Of a stretch of 64,000 bases of DNA, positions 10,612 through 22,405 are shown piece by piece. A model generated the notes under the pieces. That model saw nothing but the letters and a program-made list of their open reading frames with translations. It did no database searches and was not told where the DNA came from. The DNA lies in contig BLZA01000058.1 of assembly GCA_013423385.1 (NCBI GenBank), positions 372,001 to 436,000 of the forward strand. Reading direction: 5' to 3'. Source of the stretch: Naganishia liquefaciens. Its lineage: Eukaryota > Basidiomycota > Tremellomycetes > Filobasidiales > Filobasidiaceae. The position numbers were made by a program, and so were the translations under genes. Position 1 is the first letter of the stretch. Every line of letters begins with the position of its first letter.

Positions 10612-13600
10612 ATGTCGGCTCAACAACCGGATCAGGAAGAACCTGGAACGTCGGCTGAGAGAAGGGCGGCCTTGCCTTTTGCGACTCCGCTACATCCACC
10701 TACTTTCCACATCGAGAGCTCAGGGTCTCGTGCCGGCAGTTCCTCACAGGCGACTTGCACCATCGGCGATCTTCATGGCCATATTTCTGGCATATTCGAG
10801 CGATCGCTACTCAACACTCCGCAGCCTTCCGACAGCGCCCGACGCAATGACTTCAGCACTGACTTCAGCCGTCTCCAAAGCGATACGGATCATTGGTCAC
10901 GTTATGACGAAAGACCACGAAAGCCGCCCAGGCAGAGAGCGGCCTTTGCTGCGGCTAATCGTTCTGCTCCAACCACCGATAATGACATGGATCGAAGCCA
11001 TCCTGAATCCGATATAGAGAGCGGCGCCGGAGAGGCGATCGATGGAGAGGATGATGAAGAAGAGTTGCGCAGGGGCTCGCTTGACGGCTACGAACCGACG
11101 GCTACACCTCAAGAGGGAAATCAGAACAGCAACTCATCCATCAACACGGAGAATCGCAGAAAGAGGCAGTCGCTTCGTAGAGGAACGGCTTGCGTCCGAT
11201 GTCGAACCAAAAAGCTCAAGTGTACAGGGGAACGTCCTACATGTTCGGTCTGTGCCAATAGCAAGAAGCCAGCGGCTTGCGTCTATGAAGAACCTCCCAA
11301 AAAAGTTCCAAAAATCCAACGGCGTCAAACGCGACTGCAGCAGATCGAGGCTCAGATACAGCAGCGTACGCAAGAACTGGAAGCCCTGGAAACAGCAAAA
11401 ATCACAGGTGGGCATTTGCTTGGAGCTCATGGCATGGATAAAGTTAAATGTTTGATCACAGCTGGTGCACTTGTCTCACCGATAGCGAGATTTTCAGGCG
11501 GAAATATGCCTCAAGCGGTGTCAACGGCAACGAGGGCGCTGCCCACCTTCCGTAATCAGCCATTCCCGCCGGAACATTCCTCCACAAACAGCCGTAACGT
11601 ATCGATGGTATATGGGGGCCCTCCGTCCTTAGACACTTCTTTCACACCTCGTCGCCAAGCAGGACAATTTCCGCCAATAGATAGCACATATGCGGTCAGC
11701 AACGATATCACTCAAGTCGCTCCGCCATTTGAGCACCAATCTTGGCATGGCCAGGCTTCCGAGGGTTTCATGCCTCAGCCGAGCTATGTTACGGAATTAC
11801 CGCCGATTTCCACCGGTACTCGATATGGTCAGCCGGCTCCGCCGTTTTCATCTAGCCCAACTTCGCTGCACGCCCCATTGACGTCCTTTCTCACGGAAGC
11901 AGCAAACCTTAGAGAGCAAGGAGGCACTACGCACAAACCCGAGATACCCGCTCACATCATGAGCAAATATGGCAACGATGTTATGAAAGCGGTTGAATTC
12001 ACAAGTTTTCTGTCTTCTCGCGGACTGACTTTCACAAATGGTCAGGTGGGTGTCGCTATGAGAAGCCCGATGGAATATGCGTTGTGAGTACCTGATGGCG
12101 AGAGGCGAGAGATGGAACAAGAGCTCAGACATCCACCATCCATTAGACTATACCTGATTTTGCCTTACATCGAACACTTGTGCTTTTCGCTCGATGCTCC
12201 TCGCTTCTTGAACTCCTTACTTTTGCCGGCAGCTAGTCGACCCCATCCAGCGCTACTATACATCTTATATGCTGAAGCGTCTCGGATCATCTCCAAAGGA
12301 ATGCCTCTTCCGCATGGATCGAAAAGCATACCCGAATCCTTCTCGAAACCAGACGTATCTTTGCTCAGTCACGCAAAGGATCTCAGAGAAGCCTTCTTCG
12401 AACGATCTCAAATGTTGCTACGGGACGGTCTGCAGCAATTGGATCGGCCGTTGGACCTTCTGAAAGCTAGCGTCATCAGCTGCCGGTACCTCATTAGCTA
12501 CGGGAGATATGTTGATGCATGGCTTTCCCCATGCTTCCGCCTCGTCATCGCCTGCGGACTGCATCGAATCACCTCACCTGTGGTTTCTGCATCCACCACA
12601 GATAAACAACCGATGGCGAACTCCGAATCGGCTTTGGATTTGTCCGATTTCGAAGTGTCAACCGACTATGGCCGGCTTTATGACCAGGAACAACGATTCG
12701 GTCGATACGGATTACGTGGACGAAATTCTGGCGAGCGTCCAGTCTTCTATCGATCTCGACGTCCAACCGAACTTTCAAGGTCCCAAGTTTCTGGGCTCTC
12801 CATAATCCCGCCAGCCATCGATAACAACGATATGTGGGAGCGCATCGAACTATTCTGGGCCGTCAAAGAAATGGACTGGGGTATGTCTAGCCATTTCAGC
12901 TGGACAGCCACTATATCAGATGAGGAAATACAAACGCCCTGGCCACTACCGCGGTCCGATTACGAACAGGGGATCGTCGAGGCGCGCCCGTTTGGCGGGA
13001 TTTGTGAATTGCTTCAACCGCGGCCTGGTATCATGCTGCCATACCCAAGATCCCCGAGAGTTTTGGCCCTGAAAAGTCTCTGTCTGCTGAATAGGGCATC
13101 CAGGTGAGCACCCTTGTTCCCATGTTGCTTGATATACTCATCCTGTGCATGTAGACTATCGGACTTGCCACAGCCTCCAGCCCTACTGCACAATCCTCAG
13201 CGGGAACCTCTCGAGCCTGGCTACACTCGGATGCCGTTTCCGATGACGGCACAGGCTCTTGCAGACTTACAAAGAGCTCTCGAAGCCTTCAAAGCCTACG
13301 ATATGCCATCACTCGATCGGATACCCGCGAGTTGGGCACCCAATCAATGGTGGATTTGCACGCGCGCCAACCTAGCCGCAGCCGAAATGTTCTTCTTCAA
13401 GGAGTATGCTATATACAAGCCTATGATGCACGAGAACGCCGTAGCTTCTGCCAGGAGAATAGTGGATCTTGTCAAGAGCCTGTCGGACGAGACGTATGCA
13501 AATCTACGTGAGCACCTTCTGACATGGCGGGCAGAGGCAAGCGCTCACTCCTTTTCTGATTCGCCAGATGTTTGGGTGCCATTCGATATTGTGGCAATTG

Positions 13601-13824
13601 CTAATTTCCTAAGCCAAGAAGCCCAACGCTTGAGGAAATTCGAGCAGCCCGAAGTTCAGCAGGCTGCCTTTGTCGCGGAGCAGGATCTATCTCTTCTGCA
13701 ACGGGTGCTCAGTGTCGACATCGGGAAGTGGCAAGACCTCGCAAAGCTTCAATTCATGGCTCACCAGCAATCTCGTGACGGACTGCAAGAACGGCTCCGG
13801 CAGTATGAGCGGGCTCCGGAGTGA
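10612..13824 (+). CDS. Zn2Cys6 fungal-specific transcription factor
   Basis: Nuclear DNA-binding regulator of 1032 residues in three exons (10612-12083, 12147-13103, 13155-13824). The first 180 residues are disordered and include an acidic stretch (DGEDDEEEL). The binuclear zinc cluster lies near residues 195-225: CVRCRTKKLKC followed by CSVCANSKKPAAC. It is flanked by the basic RRKRQSLRR and then a coiled-coil dimerisation helix (about residues 235-265, rich in Gln/Glu/Leu). A long Pro/Ser linker leads to the middle homology region of fungal regulators in exons 2 and 3 (LPYIEHLCFSLDAPRF, LLYILYAEASRI, YGRYVDAWLSPCFRLVIACGLHR). Both introns are about 50-63 bp and in phase. The target genes are unknown. 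No adjacent biosynthetic cluster is obvious, so this is more likely a general regulator. Confidence 0.93.
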
Positions 13825-14520
13825 TCAGTGCCCTCGGAAGGCATGATGATTACACACAATGCAAGTGTAGGGATGCGAAAGGCCTCGAGCGATCCCATCC
13901 GTAAATCACGACTAAGTTGTAGTCTGGCGCAACGCACGCACACGCTCCTTCTATATAGACGCATTTCATATGTCAGCATCGGCGTGTCAAGCTCATATAC
14001 AATGCTACCCTCCTATCAATACATGGATGGTGTGTTAGCTGCGAGAGGCAGTACATGGTAAATCTTCACCTTGAGCATTGCAGTGAAAGTAGGGTTATTT
14101 TCTCAACTGCGATTGCAGCATCATATTCACAGCTAGGTTCGAATGTTACAGTGCTGTAGGTACAGGCGTAGCTGGTAGCGCGATCGACCGTACGGAAGCA
14201 GATTTTGTAGATGCGAACGCATCTCCTCGTCTCTGACCTCTTCCAGCTTTCTTGAAGCAGCCTTCCATCTTGATCTGGCCACACGTCTACCCGCATCCGA
14301 ACGACAGGAAAGCGGCGTGTGCTGCGTAAGGATTTACTATCTCTTGTACGCGACGCAGCAGTTGACTGTTTGGGTGCAGTCCGCACAAGAGGCGCATAAC
14401 ATGTCGCCTACTGTGGACACAATCAATGCCAGACGGCAAGCACTGGCAAAAATGCCTGCTGCAGAATTATGGACGTCCGAGTGAGTCTGACTGGATCCAA
14501 GCTTCTTGACAGAGCGTTTC
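13825..14520. other. Intergenic region before TRM732
   Basis: About 0.7 kb between two plus-strand genes. It may hold a short first coding exon of the next gene. An ATG at 14401 opens a frame (MSPTVDTINARR..) to 14480, followed by a donor-like GTGAGT at 14481. The nearest acceptors would make an intron of only 21-34 bp and do not restore the frame cleanly. The start of the next gene is therefore placed at 14521. Confidence 0.4.
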
Positions 14521-17500
14521 ATGATTCAATATCCCAGCCTTTTGCTGGAAGCCTTCTCTTTCAGAGATTTCGAGAGTACTTCACACAAAAGCGATAGTCT
14601 CGAATTGACTACAGCCGCCGTCAGAAGAATTGCATCTCTCATCAACAATGGTGGACCTCCGGATCAACAGGCAGCAGCCGTCTCCCTCAAAACAGCTTTG
14701 ACCGAGGGGACAGCTGCAGCAATGGCACACGCTGTTGTCGAAGGATTATCGAGTCGAGTTGACAAGCATTTGGCCACGAAAGCGCAAGATCTTTTACAGG
14801 TATCATCTTCCCTCTGCAACGCGCTGGCAACTATACAGCAGCACGACTTGGTGCAAATTATTGCTATGGCTATGGTCAAGCAAGTCTGCGATAACGGTTC
14901 AACCAAATCATTGCGTGCAGCAGGCGCTAAACCGAAAATTATGGTTCTCTGGTCTGTGCAAAGTTTCGTTCACTCAGACTTTTTGCCTCAAAGCTTGATC
15001 GCCGACGTACTTGAGGGAATCGATGTACCGGGAGAATCTGCGTATCGCAGTCGACTCATATCAGCACTTCTCAGCAACTCGACCTATATATCAAAGCTCG
15101 GATACTCAGATGTCGAAGAAGCGATTACCTCGCTGCTGAGGAGTTGGTATTCGCCTGGACGGCTTGTGAGATCTGATCTGGCAGCAATTTCCACACATCT
15201 GCTTCCATTACTACTGGAAAAGCGCCCCAGTTTAGCCCAGAATGTGCTGCAAACCCTGGCGACTGCCGATTCAAAGGAAGACGCCAAATTCGCCTACATA
15301 TCAGCATGGACAGCAGTTGCGCGTGTAGGCGTTATCTCTTCCGGTTTGAAGCTTGGGGATCTGGATCCTGCTAGTCTCGACTGTGCGATCAACCATGGGG
15401 ACGAAGAAATACGTCTCGGAGCCTGGTTTATAGTAAGCCAGTGTCAAAGTGCGACCGATCCGATAGAGCACATCGCGCTAGGGCAAGACGGTCTGCTTTC
15501 GCGTTGTCTGTCCAACAACATGGCTGTGCCCAGTTTGGAGTCAGTACACCATCGGACAACATTGCGATTGTGCTGACTCTTCCATCTCAGATTCCGTAAT
15601 GATTTCGTGGCGTCTTTCGGCAAGTTTGTCGAGAGATTGTACTCGTCCGCCAATGCTGCCATCCGACAAAGTCAAAAACCATTGGCACAGGCAAAACAAG
15701 GAGATGTCGCGGCTCAATCTGCGCGCGAACAACAGAAAGTGATCTGCATCGAGTATGCGGACCACGTCGTCCGATTCGTCCAGCATCTGCTTGACCACTT
15801 CGTAGACAGGAGTATCTTTTTACCGATGTCGACATATCATGCAAGGATTATTACTGGATTATCCATGTTATCAGATCTCGAAAAGCATCTCGGTGGGAGA
15901 AACCTCTCCAAAAAGGCCGGCAGAAATCAAGTTATCTGGCCAATCTTTTTTACAGAGAAGAGAGTCGAATGCTTGCTTGCGTGTCTCGGCAGTAATTTCG
16001 CCGATGTGAGGTTGCAGGCGACAGATTTGTCAGTGACAGTCCGATCTCGATCCTGAGGATGTATTGTACTGAATATCCGAGCAGACTACAGAACGCGCCG
16101 GATCTTCCTACTTTCCGTGCTTCGTCCAGCCGCGAGGCATTACTCGAAACTGCTCTCGACAGATTGAATGGCGCGCGTAATACGGATGCGGAAGCAGGAG
16201 GCTTGCTTATACAACTTCTGTTCCACAGCCTGAGAAATCGAGGCAAGGACTCCATTCAGCCAGTTCAGACGACTCAGATCCAGCTGTTCTCGTCAATTTT
16301 GGAAAGACTAGAAAAGCGCCTCATCCGTATGGACAATTCCTCTACCTTGGCGCAGGAACCTTTGCACGGACTGTTATTAGCGCTCAAGTGAGTCCATTGC
16401 TATTCTGCAAGGATTGTTAACCGATATCTTGTTCAGCCGAATAATATCTAGCTGTGACAACTCAGACGGGTTCATTGATTACTCTGACGTATTCGGGCGC
16501 ATATCGCATTCTGTTGAACAAATTTGGAATGTTTGCCGGCCTATCATCTCAACACAGCAAGGCGACGATCACAAGCACGAGATTTCTGGAGCATATGATG
16601 TGCTGGACGGAAATGAAGAAGGCGGGGAAGGGGAAGGAATTGCAGACGGAGACGAGCAAAATGAGGCTTATCTCACAATCCTCTCAAACTGTTGGCGAGC
16701 GATCAAGGAGGCGAGGTAAAGACGCGATGTTCAAGCTGCACCTGCCGGCTAACCTGCGTTGCCTTTTAGCGATCTGGTGGCTGTCCTATGCAAGCGTGCG
16801 CCCATCACTGTTATCACGCCCGAAGTGACGGCGACATTTGGTGACCTGTATATGCGTTGGATGAGGCATATCCGGCACCGGGGCACTTTCTCGAGCTTGG
16901 CTGTGGCATTTGAGCAATTCCTTGAGCTTCCAGCAGTTTCGCACGCTCTACGTTCGAATTGGATGGAGGTATGTTCGCTTTACGATATTGTGTAACTGCT
17001 GACGCTTGACCGATCGCAGCAACAACTGGAATTCATTGCAAGTGGTGATGCAGCAACCACGCGGCGATCAGGAGCATTGCCTTATGCCGTTCTTGCCCTT
17101 GTACATCGGGACCGGAAGCTTTTCGATGTCGCCTTTAGGCGACTTGTTCTGATCGTCAAGGACTCGCCCAATGATCCAGCGAGAATTCACGCGATGCACT
17201 CCATTCGTATCATGTTGCTGGATGCAAGGCATAGCCAACTCTTCAAGGCCTATTTCGAGGAAAGCATGATACTGGCATTAGATGCATATCATACGGAAAA
17301 GTAGTTGCGCCCCCTTCTGTCGCCGAATAATTATACTAATGCCCCTATTACAGCTGGAGTGTGAGAAACGCTGCTCTTCTACTCTCGGCTAATATCACCA
17401 TTCGTGCTATCGGCAAGCCTCTGAACGATCTGAGCCATCGAAGCACCAGGAGACCGACGCTACAAGAATGGATTCAGTTCTATCCGTTGACTATCCCGTA

Positions 17501-19128
17501 TTTCGAAAAAGTCCTGGAGGATTCCCGGGTATGGTAAACCAGAAACTGGTTTCGCTAGGTGTGTTGATCACAATCCCGCATAGGGCATCGACGAGCTGGA
17601 GCCCGCCGCCTTCATCGTTCTCCTCATTCTGCGAAGCTTGGATGCGGCTACTTCAGTCACAGTGCCGAAATCTCTGATCGACAAGTTGCTCCTTCTACTG
17701 GCTAAACGCGAGATCAAGGTAAGAGGCTCTCGCGCATCTCGGCATATCATCGATTTTTGACTCGTCTTTTCTTAAAAAAAAAACAAGGCCCGACAAGTCG
17801 CTGCGCAAGCACTTGCGAATCTTTCAGGTCCCGCCGAAATGACTGTCCTGGCTGAAGATCTATGTGCAGCTCTGGAGAATGATCAGCTTCGGGATTTGAA
17901 CTCTGTGCACGGGCGCGTTCTGGTTATCGAAGCATTCTTGCTCAAGCTTCATCTCGCGCGTGAGGCGCCAGTTGTTCTGAAACCGTGGCAGAATCGAATC
18001 TTGGAAGTTTCCAGACTTGCAAGGTGGCCTGCCTTAATCACCGAAGGACTTCAGTCTGTAGTCGCCTCAATGGAAGAATCGCTTAATAAGTACGGCAAGG
18101 ATGACCTGGACAACGCCACGATCGCTACAGAAATGTTACAAACGCCATCAGAGCAATTCCTGAAAGGGGCAAACTTGATCAATAGCCACTCAGATTCACA
18201 GCAAACCGATACGTGGGATCGTTTGTATCAGACATACATCTCCACTACCAATCAAACCTTACGAGACGAGTTGCTCCCCGTTTTGGGTCACTGTAGTGTA
18301 AGCAGGAAGCGGTATCAACCAACCATTGCTCATCCTGCTTCTAGGCGACCACGTCTTCCACAAGAACGGCGATTCTCCTCGAGTTGATCGGTGCAGCTGC
18401 ACAGGAATATCAGGTAAGTCTGGCAAATCCATTGTTCGAACTGAACTAAGGTTGGCAACTAGTCGGAGGAGACTCGAAAAGCAGCCGTAATGTCTTTGAG
18501 AGCAGTGGCGCCTCAATTCGGACAATCAATGAGGCCGCACGATTTCATGGTAGCAGATCAGTTGCTTCACGATGACGATGCAGGAGTTAGAACTTTGGCA
18601 GCGGAATGCATCGGTATCGCTTTCCAGATCGGATATGCTCCCTGTCAACCAAAGGCGGAATCAGTTTTGTGGGATGTTGCTACGTCGCAGTTGAAGAGTT
18701 CCCGCGACTTCGCTACTCAATTGCTAGAGACTCTTATTCGCGAGGAAGACATTCGTAAGTTCAATAACATTAGCCGAGATCTCAGGACCAAGTCATCTCG
18801 CCTGCCAGAACGCTTGAGGAACGAATTGCAATCGACCGTGGACGACCTTTTTGCCGAGGAACCCGCAAACATTTATGTCGAACCATACTACCGGAGACAG
18901 CGGTTATTCAATGGTTTCTGTGCATTAGATGACAATGCCCGAAGGTCCGCCGTCCAAGCGAGCCGGGATCGGATCCTTAGCTGTAGCTTACTCGCTCGAA
19001 ACCTCACGAGCGATTTGCAAGAGAAACGGTCACCATTGGATAAGCGAAGGGAACCATCGATCATGCTCACACGCTTAACAAGGATACTAGATGCCATCAC
19101 AGAGGAGCGGAACGACATACATGGGTAA
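14521..19128 (+). CDS. TRM732: TRM732/THADA-like HEAT-repeat protein (tRNA 2'-O-methylation cofactor)
   Basis: Homologue of yeast Trm732 and human THADA, the large alpha-helical partner that directs the methyltransferase Trm7 to position 32 of the tRNA anticodon loop. Eleven exons are modelled: 14521-15539, 15591-16028, 16085-16387, 16437-16715, 16770-16968, 17020-17300, 17354-17528, 17584-17718, 17788-18297, 18345-18413 and 18463-19128. They give about 1357 residues, close to yeast Trm732 (about 1420). Diagnostic parts are the DUF2428 segment (NCWRAIKEARSDLVAVL), the signature RRSGALPYAVLAL and the following NWSVRNAALLLSANI. Helical repeats fill both flanks. The signature normally reads RRSAGLP; here the central Ala and Gly are swapped. 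The 5' end is uncertain (a short upstream exon is possible), and a further 3' exon cannot be excluded because GTAAGT overlaps the stop. Confidence 0.9.
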
Positions 19129-19618
19129 GTCAGGATGACCAATATCTTGTACATACATAGCGATCTTGTATCGCCCATAAAGAGGGCCCATACCAGGATA
19201 CCGATATTTGGGTGGCTGGATGTTCATTAGGATAACATCTGACAGATAGCTCAGTGATTTCTGGTATCTCAGGAGCCCTTGGCTGCGACCCAGATCTAGC
19301 CGAATTTGGCGGGTGTCTTGTTGATTACCGCAGTGTGTTATATGTCAATACCAGCCTGCCTCTTAACACGCCCATTAACACGCGCGTCTGCGGAGACGAT
19401 TTCTCCCATTGTGGCACGCCAGACGATTGTCGAAGAAGGCCTTTTCCTTTAGCGGAAGCGCAACTCAATGAGTTAGGAACTTTCATGCATAATGCAGGAC
19501 CAAGCTTTGGCCTACCCAAGAGCGACGAATCTGAACAGTTCCGTGCTCTACCCTGATCCTGTCGGAGATGTCGATGCTGCAACATGCACACCAGGTCGAC
19601 TTCACCTGAAAGCATACT
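19129..19618. other. Convergent intergenic region
   Basis: 490 bp between the TRM732 stop on the plus strand and the stop of the REEP-like gene on the minus strand. It should contain both 3' untranslated regions. No gene, repeat or structured element stands out. Confidence 0.5.
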
Positions 19619-21390
19619 TTATAATCCCAAGTTTGTCGAGCCCATGTGCCTCCTATTCATACTGTCAAACTCTGCTCGCCCAAGTCCAATCAGGAGCTCC
19701 TTTTCTTGATCACCGCGCTGCATATCCGAAGCAGCGGAGGTGCTAAAGAGATCACTCATCCTAGTTCTCAGTAGCTCATCCAACTGCTTGTCGAGTTCTG
19801 TACTCAGTGACGGCTGCCGCTGAGAACGGCATAAGGAAATCCCTCAACTTTGCACAGAAGCGTTTCGCGGTTATGCGCTCACCTTGTTCATCCGTGTCGT
19901 TGCCGCTTTTTTCTTTTGGAATGCTATCGTCCTTTCCCTTGCGCCGTTCGCTTTCGGATGTGTCTTCCGCTGTTCAGCCTGTAAGCTCAGGGGTCTGACC
20001 TCCAAAGGGGTTTCAAGGGGCAATGTATCCGACTGTGAATCAATTAACGATCTTGTCGATGGGCTGGATGTGGATGTCGCTTGCAATCCAAGCACCAGAT
20101 TATCGAGCTGTGTCAGAATCTTGGTTGTCCTTTGCGGCATGTCTTGACTATCCTGACCGTTTGTCAAAGACTCGATTCCGGGTTGCTTCAGGTCTTCCTG
20201 ATATCTTGGTTTGAATGAGCAAACATCGTGAGAGGTATGAACCTGATTGGTGGCTGCACTGACAAGGGCATCCACGTCGGGCAACTCGTTCTTCTCCAAT
20301 GGTGGCGAGGAAGCCACACTGAACTCTGGAAAGACTTGGCCGGCCATGTCCACCGAACTTTTCGTAGGCAAAGGAGTCTTGGCAGGGGCATCTGACTCGT
20401 AGCTAAGCCTGTTTGAATACACAGATTCACCATCATTCGGAATTGTTCCCTCGCTGCTGTCAGAAGACGGAGACCTTCCAGCGAATGGAATACCTGCCAC
20501 AATAGCCTCGCTTTTTTGGAACGAAACCGGTGTCCTTTGCCTTTCGGCAGGGGCACCTGCAGGAGAGATGGACATCAGAGGTGTTGGTGAAGCAGAGCGC
20601 TGAAGCTTCCCATGCAGCACTGAACAAACTTCAGAAGAGGCGGTCGAGAGCCCTGGGAAAGCTTGAGCTTGGAGATTCGGCGTGCCCATCGTCACAACGC
20701 TACCCGGTTCAACGATGAGGTTCAATCCTGTTGGAACCGTCTTCTGCTTTGGTATCGTGTCGGGAGCTGGCCCCTTTTCGTTTATCATTTGCAAAGTATG
20801 CGCCGCACGTGAACCGGTATCATTACTGGTGATCCACCATAGCAGAAGACCCGATTGCAGAATCAATATTGATATTCCCTTTGTCGCCTTTCCGCCAATG
20901 AATACATGTCGCATGTATTCAAAGAAGAACGCGAGCACTCGTATACTGGCGGTAGTGAGCCAGTAGTCCATCCACTTCGACATCATCACTTGCTTGATGA
21001 ACGCTGGAGACTCGAGAGGGTCCTTCTCGACTTGCAATGCTGCGGCGTATTCATCACGAAGAGCTTGCCAGGTGATCATCGTCGGCGCGAGCCAGAGTGT
21101 TATGTGGAGCAGTAGACCGCTGATGCCAAATGGATCGATGACGAGGAATCCAGTGAGAATGACTTCGAGGCAGAAGAGAAGATCCCAGGGTTCGATACTC
21201 GTGGGGCATGCTTTTCGATGTAATGTCACGAATGCATCAGAGTCCAAGAGCTGGATACAACGATGAGCGCGCTTTGGAAGCGAGAGATGTTAATACTCAC
21301 AAATTCCGATGCGGTGTATATATACAGTCGGGAAACAGCCACACATCGCTTCCAGGCTGGGATGTACGGGGCGGGCGCGTCGGACTGCAT
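19619..21390 (-). CDS. TB2/DP1 (REEP/Yop1)-like membrane protein with long disordered tail
   Basis: Three minus-strand exons (21301-21390, 19883-21250, 19619-19819) give 552 residues starting MQSDAPAPYIPAWKRC. Residues about 60-190 hold four hydrophobic stretches. The pattern resembles the TB2/DP1/HVA22 fold: a paired hydrophobic hairpin ending in LWLAPTMITWQAL, then WMDYWLTTASIRVLAFFFEY, where REEP proteins have WLTYWVVYA.F..LEF. This is inferred family membership with moderate confidence; such proteins shape the tubular endoplasmic reticulum. The rest (about 350 residues) is Ser/Thr/Pro-rich. It ends with a basic patch and a predicted coiled coil (ELDKQLDELLRTRMSDLF) in the last exon. Family members are usually under 250 residues, so the tail is a large lineage extension. 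Both introns (50 and 63 bp) are in phase. Confidence 0.75.
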
Positions 21391-21739
21391 GGCTTTGCAA
21401 TTGCTGCCTCCGAGACGGGTCGTTTGAGCAGGTGTCCGGGACGGGCAGCTTCGCGTGAACTCGACTTTGCAACTGTGCCAACAGTTGTCGACAAATCCGC
21501 CTATTCGCTCGGCTGGAGCACCAGTTTACGCATTCACACGAGTTCGGAAATAGAATTCCCCTTTCAGCGGTTCAAACTTGGTATTCTCGAAACGCCTGAA
21601 AGGAATCTGTGTCTCCAATGTCTCGAAAGGAGCGCGAAGAAAGGTGAGCCCAGGTTTAAGCATTGTATACTGCCTTTCAGATCTTTCTTGCTATTTCAAG
21701 CGTACAACGACGATTCTTCACAAATCAATCACGGTATCT

Positions 21740-22084
21740 CTACTGCTTGTCGGCGATGGGGACGTCCTTTCCGGTCATCTTCTTGAAGCCAGATCGGATA
21801 CCATCACTGTAACAGGAAGCCCCAGTCAACAAGTGAAATCTCAAGGCCTCACTGAGACTTACCTGATCTTCTCGGTGGTGCTGGCATTCTGGCCTTTTCC
21901 GAAGTGCTTTAGTCCAGCGTCAACGCCCTGAAGAGATGGTTGGATAATTCAGCGTGTATCCAAACGGAGCACGACTCTGCAAACTGACCTTGTCCAAAGC
22001 ATCCTGCTGTCCGACGGCGCCAGTGCCAGTCGCAGCGCCGCCAGCGCCTCCAGTCGTGGCAGTAGTAGTTCCAGGAGCTTGCAT
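21740..22084 (-). CDS. Small conserved fungal protein (75 residues)
   Basis: Three exons (21989-22084, 21863-21927, 21740-21806) with intact phases give 75 residues. A Thr/Gly/Ala-rich start is followed by a polar helical part containing DALDKGVDAGLKHFGKGQ and EKISDGIRSGFKKMTGKDVP. The pattern of ALDKGVD..KHFGKGQ, then EKISDGIR.GFKK.TGKDVPI, is shared by many short, uncharacterised fungal proteins, some stress-induced. There is no signal peptide or membrane segment. The gene lies head-to-head with RMT2, with 322 bp between the start codons. The splice model is convincing because the two tiny introns leave a conserved core; function is unknown. Confidence 0.82.
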
Positions 22085-22112
22085 GGTAGTGATAGGGTTC
22101 TGTGTGATGGAA

Positions 22113-22139
22113 ACAGAGGGAACAGAGGGAACAGAGGGA
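22113..22139. repeat. Three tandem copies of a 9-bp unit
   Basis: ACAGAGGGA is repeated three times without mismatch, 28 bp upstream of the start codon of the 75-residue protein gene (minus strand). It therefore lies in that gene's leader or core promoter. Confidence 0.85.
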
Positions 22140-22405
22140 AAGGCGGCGGTCTTCTCTTTATCGCGTTGGAATATACCCCGCGTCTAATTCAAGCAGCAAG
22201 GCTGACAGCATTGACGTCATACTCGGCGGCCGTGATACCCTGGAGCCAACCAGCCAACTCTGGCCGAGCTTGTTTACGATTTGACTTTTGGGCTCAGACC
22301 GTTTGAAGACGTTGAATGCACGGGAAGAGCGCGGTTTGGACTCGAGTCGGTGTTCAGAGACCCGGTCCCCATTCTCACACGTGGCATTCCTCATCACCGC
22401 CCCTC

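Noticed and set aside
14481-14501. Ultra-short 21-bp intron before TRM732 (similar 21-bp candidates inside TBCD)
   Set aside because: Three GT..AG spans of exactly 21 bp caught the eye. Better alternatives exist for two, and the third does not remove a stop, so ultra-short introns are not supported.
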